Positions 1 through 6,750 of a DNA stretch of 7,016 nucleotides are shown here, one piece after another. The notes under the pieces are model-generated. The model searched no databases. It was given only the letters and a program-made list of their open reading frames with translations, and was not told the DNA's origin. How positions within the stretch are numbered: position 1 is the first letter of the stretch; every line of letters begins with the position of its first letter. This DNA is from Polyangium sp. (in: bacteria). GTDB lineage: Bacteria > Myxococcota_A > Polyangia > Palsa-1104. The stretch lies in NCBI GenBank assembly GCA_025450955.1, contig JANWLJ010000215.1:1-7016 (forward strand). Reading direction: 5' to 3'. Made by a program: the position numbers and the translations under genes.

Positions 1-188
1 CCGAGGCGTGGGCGCTGGCGGCGATCAAGGAGCGGGCGCGGCGCGTGTTGTGGCTGAATCCGGAGCCGCCGGCGTCATGGGCGTTCGGCGACTCGGCGAT
101 GCGCGACTACGAGCCGTACTGCACCCGGGTCGAGGTGGTGAACAACCTCGCCTCGCTCGCCAAGGTCGTCGACACGCTCGTCTTGTGA
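1..188 (+). CDS. CoxE-like VWA domain protein, C-terminal end (partial)
   Basis: The frame opening at base 3 runs without a stop to TGA at 186–188 and gives the last 61 residues of a protein whose start lies left of the window. The tail contains VLWLNPEPPASWAFGDSAM, followed by an Asp-Tyr-Glu-Pro stretch and a Val/Leu-rich final helix. A 'W/L-N-P-x-P … W … GDSAM … Y' tail is what I associate with the C-terminus of CoxE-like von Willebrand factor A proteins (PF05762). These often sit beside a MoxR-type AAA+ ATPase in metalloenzyme-maturation or chaperone-like pairs. The metal-binding MIDAS motif would be upstream and cannot be checked. The stop directly abuts the stop of the convergent ArsC-like gene. 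The family call rests on a short tail, so the general VWA assignment is firmer than the CoxE subtype. Confidence 0.68.
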   Translation, partial: EAWALAAIKERARRVLWLNPEPPASWAFGDSAMRDYEPYCTRVEVVNNLASLAKVVDTLVL

Positions 189-533
189 TCAGAGCTTGGC
201 TTCGAGCTTTTCGCGCGCGTCGGCGGCGAAGCCGAGCGCCAGCTCGCTGCCGAAGACGATGATCGGGCGGCGCACGCGCGCGCCGTCCTCGGCGAGCCAG
301 GCGAGGAGCTTGTCTCCGTCGAGTCCGTCGGCCTCGGCGCGGCGCTTGGGCGCCACCAGCTCCTTCGGGCCGCCGGCCCGCTTGGCGAGCGCGCGCAGCT
401 CGGCGGCGGAGAGCGGCTCCTTGATCAAGTTGCGGACGGTGAAGTTGCCTTCGCCCTTTTTGTGCGCGAGAAACTCCCGCGCTTTGACACAGCCGGTTCA
501 GCCGGGTTTCCAATAGAGCTCGACGTTCGCCAT
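189..533 (-). CDS. ArsC/Spx-like thioredoxin-fold protein, probable selenoprotein (Sec12)
   Basis: Reading from ATG at 533–531 to TGA at 191–189, with the TGA at 500–498 decoded as selenocysteine, gives 114 residues, close to the usual ArsC/Spx-family length of about 115. The N-terminus is MANVELYWKPG, then Sec12-Thr-Gly-Cys15, then VKAREFL. Family members have 'KPxCxxCxKAxxFL' here, so the UGA replaces the first, catalytic Cys of CxxC. Downstream the sequence stays family-like: IKEPLSAAELRAL (37–49), LVAPKRRAE (59–67), and RRPIIV (88–93), where the Arg resembles the conserved oxyanion-binding Arg of ArsC. The role is probably a thiol/selenol oxidoreductase; the substrate is unknown, and arsenate should not be assumed. 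It is the last gene of the minus-strand unit, 14 bases after the acylase stop. No good Shine-Dalgarno precedes the ATG. An in-frame GTG at 551–549 would give a GTGA overlap with the acylase stop and add six residues (Sec18). The alternative is a pseudogene by nonsense mutation, or a truncated product from the internal TTG at 428. The exact Cys replacement and the hairpin argue against both. Confidence 0.82.
461..491 (-). promoter_or_regulatory. Candidate bacterial SECIS hairpin after the UGA
   Basis: On the minus strand GCGCG (482–478) pairs with CGCGC (468–464) around a nine-base loop GGAGUUUCU (477–469). The loop can be closed further by G-U, G-C and A-U pairs. UGUG (491–488) can pair with CACA (464–461) as a lower stem, competing for one base, with the UCAAA bulge on the 5' side. 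The apical loop begins about 20 nt after the UGA and has G in its first two positions. Both properties match the bacterial SECIS rules as I know them (loop roughly 16–37 nt from UGA, early G). The hairpin is inside the coding region, as SelB-dependent decoding in bacteria requires. High GC makes chance hairpins common, so the structure is supporting evidence only. Confidence 0.55.
498..500 (-). other. In-frame UGA, proposed selenocysteine codon
   Basis: This TGA is codon 12 of the ArsC-like frame counted from ATG 533. The context is Lys-Pro-Gly-[UGA]-Thr-Gly-Cys, a U-x-x-C redox motif at the position of the catalytic Cys in ArsC/Spx relatives. The frame has no other interruption between 533 and 191. 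A simple nonsense mutation would be unlikely to hit precisely this codon while the second Cys and the flanking family residues stay intact. Confidence 0.8.
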
Positions 534-547
534 AACGCGTGAGCGTA

Positions 548-2971
548 TCACGCCGGCTCGAGCTCGAGGCGCGCTTGCAGGTGGGCAAGGACGCGCTCGC
601 GCGACCAGAGGAGCGGGTGGTATTCGCCGGCGAGCCAGAGCGGGATGAAGTCGTCGTAGTGCGGGGAGGCGGGGTGGCCCGACTGGCCGGTGGTGTGGAT
701 CGCGCGCGAGGCGTCCCAGTCGCCGAGATCGATGAGCTGGCGGTACGACGCGGTGAAGCCGCCCTCGGCCTCGATCGGAAGGCGCGGCACGAACGCCGCC
801 TGCCACACCGTGTTGGTGTCGCCGCCGTAGGGATAGGGGCCGCGATTGAAGATGCGATCGAGCGGCTTCTGGCCGCCGAGCGGATGGCGAAAGGCGACCG
901 GGTGGATCGCGCCCCAGCTCCAGCGCGACTCGTCCTGGCCGAGCGTGCGCTCGAGATAATGGAGCGCGTCGTAGAGCGCGCGGGCGAGCAGCGCCTCGCG
1001 CGTTTGATCCTTCAGCCACTCTTTTTCATTCGCGATCAAAATCTCTGCGACCACGAGCTGGGTGCGATCGAGAAAGCCGATCACCACCGGATCGAGGAGC
1101 GGATGAAAGCCGACCCCGAGCACGTGCTCGGTGAGCGCGCCGAGCCAGGGCTCGAGCAGGCGCCGCTCGGCGAAAAAAAGAGTCAGCTCGTAGATCGCGC
1201 CCGCGCGCGAATCGGCCGAGAGCACGTGATCCCAGCCGGCGAGCGCATCGAGCGCGCGGGCGGCTGTTTCGCGCCTCGACGCGAGCGCGGGATCGTCGAG
1301 CAGCTTGGCGCCGAGGGAAACCAAGAGCGCGCAAAACGGCGCGGCCGGGCGGCAAAATCGATCGAGCTGAAGCTGCGCGAAATCGTCGAGCGAGAGGCGC
1401 TCCTTTTCGGTGAGCCGCTCGATGATGCGGCGGGCGCGAAAGCCGTTCATCGTCTCGTGGCCGAGAAAGTGCGGGTAGTCGGGGCCGGCGACCCGGTTGT
1501 TCGCCGAGGCGAAGTAGCCCTCTTCGGGATCGAGCGCGTGCGGCAGCTCGCCCGGCGGGATGAAGCCGACCCACTCGTGCTCGCCAGTCCAGCCGGGCTG
1601 AGGCACGAGCCCGCCCGGCCGCTTGCGCACCGGCACCCGCCCGGTCATCTGGTAGCCGATGTGGCCCTCGCGATCGGCGTAGACCACGTTCATCGCCGGC
1701 GCGTCCCAGTCGGCGAGCGCGGCGCGAAAGTCGCTCCAGTTGCGCGCGGTGTTGAGCCGCAAGGTGGCGCGAGAGATCCGGTTGTTCTCCCGGCCCGCCC
1801 AATTGAGCGCGAGCGCGTAGCCGGGCGCGCCGCGGGCGAGCGGAGACAGACCGCTCACGATCGGGCCGTGGCGGGTGACCGTGATCTCGACGGTGCGCGG
1901 CGCGGGCTCGCCCTTGACCCGCACCTCTTCGCGCAGCACCTCGGCGCGCTCCCACGCACCCTCGAATTCGTAACAGGTCGGGTCGGAGGGATCGAGCTTC
2001 TCGATGAACAGATCCATCGTGTCGGGAAGCGCCGCGGTCAGGCCCCAGGCGATGTCGGCGTTGTGGCCGATCACCACGCCGGGCGCGCCGGGGAGCGACA
2101 CGCCGGTCACCTCGAGCTCGGGACAGACGAGGTGGTTCTGATACCAGATCGACGGCATCTGCGGCGCGAGGTGCGGATCATTGGCGAGGAGCGGCCGTCC
2201 CGTCGCTGATTTCGCGCCGGCGACCACCCAGTTGTTGCTCATCCCGGACAGGCCGGCGAGCGGCAGGTGCGGCGCGGCCGAGCGGAAGCGCGCGACCAGC
2301 TCGTCGTAGAGCGGCGCGAACAGCTGCTCGGGCAAGATGATCGGATTTTCGCGCGGCAGCTCGCCTTTGAGCCGGGCGGCGCGCTCGGGGCCGAGCCGCA
2401 TCGAAAGCGCGGCATTGACCAGCTCGGCGTCCCAATTGGTCGACAGGCCGAAGGCCATCATCTGCCCCCACGCGAGCGTGTCGAGCGGAGTCCACGGCTC
2501 GGGTTTTGCGCCAAGCAGCGCCAGCTCGAGCGGCGCGCGAAAGCGGCGGTGCGAAAGCCAGGCGTTGACGCCGCGGGCGTAGGCCTCGAGCGCACGCTGC
2601 GTCTCGTCGTCGATGGTGGCGAGGGTCGCGCGCGCGGCGCGGCCGAGGCCGAGGGTGCGCAGAAGGACATCGGTCTCGAAGGCGACCGCGCCGACCAGCT
2701 CGGCGAGCCGGCCGTGGCCGACCCGTCGATTGAGCTCCATCTGCCACAGCCGATCCTGGGCGTGGACGAAGCCCTGGGCGAACAGGGCGTCTTCCAGATC
2801 GCCCGCGTACAGGTGCGGCACGCCAAAGCGATCGCGGAGGATTTCGACCGGCGCGCGCAGGCCGCTTACGCGCAGGGTGCCGCTCGCCTGGGGCAGCGGG
2901 CGGCGATAGAGCCGGGCGAGCGCGCGCAGCGAGTGGGTGGGCAGCTCGCGGAGCCAGTCGGGAAGGATCAT
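548..2971 (-). CDS. Penicillin acylase family Ntn hydrolase
   Basis: An 807-residue member of the penicillin amidase family (PF01804, S45), which hydrolyses amide bonds of N-acyl compounds such as beta-lactams, acyl-homoserine lactones or acylated peptides. The precursor is normally self-cleaved to create an N-terminal catalytic Ser. Seen here: an alpha-region with LRDRFGVPHLYAGDLEDALFAQGFVHAQDR (residues 46–73, given as a segment); the cleavage site GM|SNNWVVAG with nucleophile Ser245; LANDPHL (262–268); IGHNADIAWG (301–310); ASANNR (488–493), carrying the likely oxyanion Asn; FRARRI (511–516), with the conserved Arg region; and the C-terminal SGHPASPHYDDF…LW block (764–779). The frame could extend to 3049. 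I chose ATG 2971–2969 because it overlaps the upstream stop as ATGA, follows an AAAGG four bases away, and removes an Arg-rich extension. No clear signal peptide is visible after this start, whereas many relatives are periplasmic or secreted. Substrate cannot be told from sequence. Confidence 0.93.
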   Translation of the reverse strand: MILPDWLRELPTHSLRALARLYRRPLPQASGTLRVSGLRAPVEILRDRFGVPHLYAGDLEDALFAQGFVHAQDRLWQMELNRRVGHGRLAELVGAVAFETDVLLRTLGLGRAARATLATIDDETQRALEAYARGVNAWLSHRRFRAPLELALLGAKPEPWTPLDTLAWGQMMAFGLSTNWDAELVNAALSMRLGPERAARLKGELPRENPIILPEQLFAPLYDELVARFRSAAPHLPLAGLSGMSNNWVVAGAKSATGRPLLANDPHLAPQMPSIWYQNHLVCPELEVTGVSLPGAPGVVIGHNADIAWGLTAALPDTMDLFIEKLDPSDPTCYEFEGAWERAEVLREEVRVKGEPAPRTVEITVTRHGPIVSGLSPLARGAPGYALALNWAGRENNRISRATLRLNTARNWSDFRAALADWDAPAMNVVYADREGHIGYQMTGRVPVRKRPGGLVPQPGWTGEHEWVGFIPPGELPHALDPEEGYFASANNRVAGPDYPHFLGHETMNGFRARRIIERLTEKERLSLDDFAQLQLDRFCRPAAPFCALLVSLGAKLLDDPALASRRETAARALDALAGWDHVLSADSRAGAIYELTLFFAERRLLEPWLGALTEHVLGVGFHPLLDPVVIGFLDRTQLVVAEILIANEKEWLKDQTREALLARALYDALHYLERTLGQDESRWSWGAIHPVAFRHPLGGQKPLDRIFNRGPYPYGGDTNTVWQAAFVPRLPIEAEGGFTASYRQLIDLGDWDASRAIHTTGQSGHPASPHYDDFIPLWLAGEYHPLLWSRERVLAHLQARLELEPA

Positions 2972-5247
2972 GACGCCTTTCTTCGTCGAGCGCGCCAGTC
3001 GACGAACAGGAGAACGAGCGCGAAGAGAAGGCCGCCGAGCGTGCCGCAAACGCCGAGCCTAAAATGGGTCGGAGCATAGCGCAGCTCGACGGTGGAGAGG
3101 CCGGCGGGGATCGGGACCGCGCGCATCGCGATGTTGGCGGCGAGGATCGGCGCGGGCTTGCCGCCCACCGTGGCGCGCCAGCCGGGAAAGATCCCGTCGG
3201 AGACGATCGCGTAGGCGGGCGCCGAGCAGCGACAGGAGAGCGCGACCGACTCGGGAAGATAGTGGGTGAGGGTGCAGCGGCCCGCGGCGCGGCGCGCTTC
3301 ACCAAACGCGATGGTCGCGCTCGCTCCCGGCACGAAGTCGGGCGCGGCGAGCGCCAACAGCGCGGCGGCGTCGCTCTTTACCGGGCGCGCGTCTTGGGCG
3401 AGATAGACGCGCGGGGCCGCGCCTTCGATCTCGACGATCGATGCGCCGAGGGTGGGGTAGTGGCGGCGCACGATCAGTCCGGGATGCGCACCGGCGAGCT
3501 GACCATTCGGCAAGAGCGCGAAGCGCGTCGAGGTGATCTGCAACAGCCGCCCCGGGCGATCGCGCAGGCCCGCCCACAGCGCGTCCTCGGCGGGCGGCTT
3601 GAACACGTCGTAGGCGTCGAGCTGATTGATCCCTTCGTCGGTGCCCGAGTTCGACTGCAGGGTCAGGCGCGCGAGCGGCGCCTCCGGACCGTCGCCGAGC
3701 GTGAGCTCGTGCGGGCGATAGAGGCGGTCGGGACCCGCGGCGCCGAAGCCGAGCGCGCGCAGATCGGCGGCGATCGGCGAGCGCGCCCGATAGGTCGCAG
3801 ACGGGGTAAAGCCCATGAGCGGCACCCCGGCGGCTAAGAGATCGATCATCAGCACCGCCGCGAGCGCGAGCTCGAGGCGCCGCGCGCTCAGCCGACCGCG
3901 GGCGGCGAGCAGGATCGGCAGCCAGACCGCGAGCCCGATCGCGAGCGCGTAGCAGGCCCGCTCGCGCACCACCCGTCCCGCTTCCGACGGCGCGACCGCG
4001 CCCAGGCGGCCGACCAGCGCCAGCATCAGCGCCGGTCCTCTCGCGCTCACCAGCGCGAGCCCGAGCGCGTAGATCGCGAGCACCACCAGGCCCGCCTTCA
4101 TCGCGCGCAAGGGAGCCTCGGCCACCGCCCGGATCCCGCGCGCGCCGAGCGCCGCCAGACAGAGCGTGGTGAGGAAAAAATATTTCGCCGGATAGCGGAA
4201 CAGGTGCGCGCCCGGCACGAAGCGAAAGAACGGACGCCACGCCGGCGCGTGCTCGCCGAACGCGAGGAGGAGCGCAAACAGCCCGAGCGCGGCGAGCGCC
4301 ACGTCGAGGTTGCGGCGGCGTTTGGAGGTGAGCTGCGCGAGCGCCAGCCACGGGGTGGCGAGGCCGAGATAGATCCCGGCGGCCCACGGCTGATAGCTCT
4401 GGCCGGTGCCTTCGTCGACGAGCGCGTGGACGAACCAGTCGGGCGAGTAGGGCGTGCCGAACGCGCCCGGCCAGGCGAGCTCCAGCAGGCGCGCGGGGTG
4501 GAGCGAAAAATGGCGCGCGTCGAGGATCGGCACGCCGCCCGGCCGGCCGACCGAGGCGACCTCGAGCCCGGGCAGGAGCTGGGCGAGCGCGATCACGGCC
4601 GCGAGCGCGGCGCCTCCGGCGACGATCGCGAGCGCGCGCCCGATCGCGCGGCGCGAGCCGGCTGCCAGCGCCTGCGCCGCACAGGCGAACCCCGCGAAGT
4701 AGGCCGCCTGCGGATCGCCTGCGGAAAAACAGAGCGCGAACAGAAGGCCGAGCCGCGCCGCCTGCGCTCGCATCCCGCGCGGCGTGTCGCTCTTCAGCGC
4801 CTGCGCGAAGAGGATCCACGGCACCCAGACGATCCCGAACAGGTAGGCGCCCGAGCCCGCCAGCATCGAGACGACATAGCCCGAGAGCGCAAACAGCACG
4901 CCGCCGGTCGCCGCTTCGATCTCGTCCGAGCCGAGACGCAAGAGCCAGGCGCGCATGCCGAAGCCGGCGACGAACAGGTGCGCGGCCATGAACAGATCGA
5001 GGCCGAGCGGCACCGGCAAAAGCAGGAGCAGGTTTCCGGGATAGAGCACGGCCGGCTGCACCATCCCGAGAAACGGCCGTCCGAGCCCGAGGTGCGGATT
5101 CCACAGCGGCAGATGGCCGGCGAGCAGCCGCGCGCGCAGAAATTCTTTTTGCGGATAGGTGAAGCGCAGGACGTCGCGAAGCCAGAACGACTGCCCGAGC
5201 GCGATCGGCACCAAGAGGAGCGCAATCGCCAGGCCGAGCGCGAGCAT
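2968..5247 (-). CDS. YfhO-family multi-spanning membrane protein (GT-C-like)
   Basis: A 759-residue protein with a hydrophobic N-terminal half and a soluble C-terminal part, ending in one more membrane helix. It begins with a signal-anchor-like helix (1–19). A first extracytoplasmic loop follows with LRDVLRFTYPQ (23–33, Asp25 placed like the GT-C loop Asp), PLWNPHLGLGRPF (47–59) and QPAVLYPGNLL (64–74), then FALSGY (119–124) and GDPQAAYFAG (177–186). About ten to twelve further helices extend to about residue 480. The soluble part carries the typical YfhO ending, SDGIFPGWRATVGGKPAP (683–700) then VPIPAG, and a last helix at about 731–750. These patterns match PF09586. YfhO proteins are thought to transfer sugars from lipid carriers to cell-envelope polymers, for example lipoteichoic acid glycosylation in Gram-positives. 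The donor and acceptor here are unknown. It is the first gene of the minus-strand unit; its TGA overlaps the acylase ATG. No strong Shine-Dalgarno precedes the ATG at 5247, and a TAAACT box lies six bases upstream. Confidence 0.88.
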   Translation of the reverse strand: MLALGLAIALLLVPIALGQSFWLRDVLRFTYPQKEFLRARLLAGHLPLWNPHLGLGRPFLGMVQPAVLYPGNLLLLLPVPLGLDLFMAAHLFVAGFGMRAWLLRLGSDEIEAATGGVLFALSGYVVSMLAGSGAYLFGIVWVPWILFAQALKSDTPRGMRAQAARLGLLFALCFSAGDPQAAYFAGFACAAQALAAGSRRAIGRALAIVAGGAALAAVIALAQLLPGLEVASVGRPGGVPILDARHFSLHPARLLELAWPGAFGTPYSPDWFVHALVDEGTGQSYQPWAAGIYLGLATPWLALAQLTSKRRRNLDVALAALGLFALLLAFGEHAPAWRPFFRFVPGAHLFRYPAKYFFLTTLCLAALGARGIRAVAEAPLRAMKAGLVVLAIYALGLALVSARGPALMLALVGRLGAVAPSEAGRVVRERACYALAIGLAVWLPILLAARGRLSARRLELALAAVLMIDLLAAGVPLMGFTPSATYRARSPIAADLRALGFGAAGPDRLYRPHELTLGDGPEAPLARLTLQSNSGTDEGINQLDAYDVFKPPAEDALWAGLRDRPGRLLQITSTRFALLPNGQLAGAHPGLIVRRHYPTLGASIVEIEGAAPRVYLAQDARPVKSDAAALLALAAPDFVPGASATIAFGEARRAAGRCTLTHYLPESVALSCRCSAPAYAIVSDGIFPGWRATVGGKPAPILAANIAMRAVPIPAGLSTVELRYAPTHFRLGVCGTLGGLLFALVLLFVDWRARRRKAS

Positions 5248-5253
5248 CGCGCG

Positions 5254-5259
5254 AGTTTA
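5254..5259 (-). promoter_or_regulatory. Possible −10 box for the yfhO–acylase–arsC-like unit
   Basis: On the minus strand TAAACT (5259–5254) agrees with TATAAT at four positions, including T1, A2 and T6, and stands in otherwise GC-rich sequence six bases before the ATG. I find no convincing −35 box at 16–18 bases upstream. The spacing is that of leaderless genes, where the −10 box ends about 6–7 bases before the start codon. The assignment is weak. Confidence 0.25.
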
Positions 5260-5297
5260 GCAGCCTGAAAGCGGTGCCGCTCGCGCCGGTCGCGGGA

Positions 5298-5326
5298 TTG
5301 ACGCTCGGGCGGGCCCCGGCTAGTTT
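5298..5326 (+). promoter_or_regulatory. Candidate sigma-70-type promoter for miaB
   Basis: TTGACG (5298–5303) matches the −35 consensus at five of six positions. It is followed after exactly 17 bases by TAGTTT (5321–5326), which keeps the T1, A2 and T6 of the −10 consensus. Transcription would begin near 5332–5335, only a few bases before the miaB ATG at 5338. No Shine-Dalgarno precedes that ATG, so the transcript could be nearly leaderless. This is prediction by eye only. Confidence 0.42.
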
Positions 5327-5337
5327 GTTGGCTGCGA

Positions 5338-6750
5338 ATGGAGAAGAAGCGGCGCGTCTACATCCAGAACTTCGGGTGTCAGATGAACGACTACGACGTC
5401 GAGCGGATGGTCGAGATCCTGCGCGCGCAGGGCTACGCCGCCTGCGCGAGCGCCGAGGAGGCCGATCTGGTGGTGCTCAACTCGTGCGCCATTCGCGAAA
5501 AGTCGGAGCACAAGGTGCAGAGCGCGGCCGGGCGGCTCAAAGAGCTGAAGGCGGCGCGTCCCGGGATGGTGCTGGCGATCGCGGGCTGCGTCGCGCAGCA
5601 GGAGGGCGCGCGGCTGCTCAAGCGGGTGCCGACCGCCGACTTCACCTTCGGGCCGGATCAGATCCCGGCGCTGCCGTCTTTGCTCGCGCGCTTTTCGGAC
5701 GGGCGACGGCGCTTCTCCGCCACCGACGTGATCGACGTCGAGGACTACGCGTTTCTCGACGCCGACCCCGAGCCCGGCGACGTGAAGGTGACCGCGCTCG
5801 TCACCATTCAAAAGGGCTGCGACAACCACTGCGCCTACTGCATCGTGCCGCACACCCGCGGCCGCGAGGTGTCGCGTCCCGCCGACGAAGTGGTGGCCGA
5901 GGTGGCGCGCTTCGTCGCGCTCGGCGCGCGCGAGGTGACGCTCATCGGCCAGAACGTCAACTCGTATCACGCGATCGGCACGCCCGACGGCGACGACTTC
6001 GCCGAGCTGCTCCGGCGGGTCGACGCGGTGCCGGGCCTCGTGCGGCTGCGCTACACCACCTCGCACCCGAAGGACTTCACCGAGAAGGTCGCCGAGGCCC
6101 ACCGCGATCTGCGCACCATGACCTCGTGGCTGCACCTGCCGGTTCAGTCGGGCTCGACCCGCACGCTGCGCCGGATGGTGCGCGGCTACACCCGCGAAGA
6201 GTACCTGCGCAAGCTCGAGCACGCGCGGCGCCTTTCGCCCGAGCTGTCGCTCTCCACCGACATCATCGTCGGCTACCCGGGCGAGACCGATGCGGAGTTC
6301 GACGAGACGCTGTCGCTGCTCGCCGAGGTCGAATACGACAACATTTATTCGTTCGGCTACTCCGAGCGGCCCGACACGCCGGCGCTCAAGCTCAAGCTCA
6401 AAGACGACGTGCCGGCCGAGGTGAAGGACGCGCGCCTCCAGCAGGTGCAGGCGCTCCAGCGCGAGATCACCGCGCGGCGGCTCGGGCGCTTCGTCGGCCG
6501 CACCGCCGAGGTGCTGGTCGAAGGCGCGTCGCGCTCGGGCGCGGGCCAGCTCTGCGGGCGCCTCTCGGGCAACGAGATGGTGAACTTCGGTGAGCCGGCC
6601 GACCCGTCTCGGGCGCGCGCGCTGGTAGGGCAGCTCATTCCGGTGCGGATCACCGCCACGCGCGCCCACACCCTCGTCGGCGAGCTGACCGGCGCGCCGA
6701 TCGCGCTTGCGCTCGCGAGCCCGCCGAGAAGGCTGAAGGTGGTGGCATGA
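5338..6750 (+). CDS. miaB: tRNA-2-methylthio-N6-dimethylallyladenosine synthase MiaB
   Basis: A 470-residue radical-SAM methylthiotransferase that adds a methylthio group to i6A at position 37 of tRNAs reading UNN codons, steadying codon pairing in the cytosol. All domains are present in order. The N-terminal UPF0004 domain carries the auxiliary-cluster cysteines Cys14 (NFGCQMNDYD), Cys50 (LNSCAIREK) and Cys84 (IAGCVAQQ). The radical SAM core has Cys161, Cys165 and Cys168 (GCDNHCAYCIVPHTRGRE), then GQNVNSY (204–210), HLPVQSGS (266–273) and STDIIVGYPGE (306–316). A C-terminal TRAM domain spans about 382–452. FGCQMN near the start and CAIREK point to MiaB rather than RimO or MtaB. The start at 5338 fits the family's very short lead before the first strand (MEKKRRVYIQNFGC). 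It lacks a Shine-Dalgarno. The stop overlaps the next gene's ATG (ATGA), making a two-gene unit. Confidence 0.97.
   Translation: MEKKRRVYIQNFGCQMNDYDVERMVEILRAQGYAACASAEEADLVVLNSCAIREKSEHKVQSAAGRLKELKAARPGMVLAIAGCVAQQEGARLLKRVPTADFTFGPDQIPALPSLLARFSDGRRRFSATDVIDVEDYAFLDADPEPGDVKVTALVTIQKGCDNHCAYCIVPHTRGREVSRPADEVVAEVARFVALGAREVTLIGQNVNSYHAIGTPDGDDFAELLRRVDAVPGLVRLRYTTSHPKDFTEKVAEAHRDLRTMTSWLHLPVQSGSTRTLRRMVRGYTREEYLRKLEHARRLSPELSLSTDIIVGYPGETDAEFDETLSLLAEVEYDNIYSFGYSERPDTPALKLKLKDDVPAEVKDARLQQVQALQREITARRLGRFVGRTAEVLVEGASRSGAGQLCGRLSGNEMVNFGEPADPSRARALVGQLIPVRITATRAHTLVGELTGAPIALALASPPRRLKVVA

Larger units (their letters stand above)
5248..5337. promoter_or_regulatory. Divergent promoter region between yfhO-like gene and miaB
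   Basis: These 90 bases are the only true gap in the window and separate the start codons of two divergent transcription units, so both promoters must lie here or inside the opposing genes. It is locally richer in A/T at both ends (near 5255 and 5321–5330) than its surroundings. I see no clear operator palindrome and no riboswitch-like structure. Confidence 0.6.

Noticed and set aside
191..211. Hairpin AGAGCTT…GAGCTTTT as a terminator for the VWA gene
   Set aside because: The stem is only five pairs with G-U ends, and most of the T run is used up in the stem. Too weak to call.
189..428. A 79-residue gene starting at TTG 428 as an independent small protein
   Set aside because: It begins in the middle of a thioredoxin-fold domain and lacks the catalytic motif. 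Read-through of the TGA to ATG 533 restores the entire family domain.
498..533. ArsC-like gene as a simple pseudogene
   Set aside because: The only disruption is a TGA exactly at the catalytic Cys, followed by a suitably spaced hairpin and a fully conserved remainder. A random nonsense mutation explains this poorly, though only genome-wide sel genes would settle it.
539..2209. 556-codon open frame on the plus strand, antisense to the acylase gene
   Set aside because: It is rich in Arg, Ala and Glu with no family pattern, and the opposite strand encodes a complete, motif-bearing acylase. Long antisense frames are expected at this GC.
3299..5104. 601-codon minus-strand frame overlapping the YfhO-like gene
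   Set aside because: It is an Arg/Ala-dominated shifted frame of the YfhO-like gene, which has clear membrane helices and family motifs.
5320..6669. 449-codon minus-strand frame opposite miaB
   Set aside because: It is a shadow frame, His/Arg/Ala-rich and without recognisable motifs; miaB on the other strand is complete.
5338..6750. A functional link between miaB and the nearby selenoprotein gene through tRNA-Sec A37 modification
   Set aside because: The genes are in divergent units, and miaB is a housekeeping gene in many bacteria that lack selenocysteine. Proximity is probably incidental.
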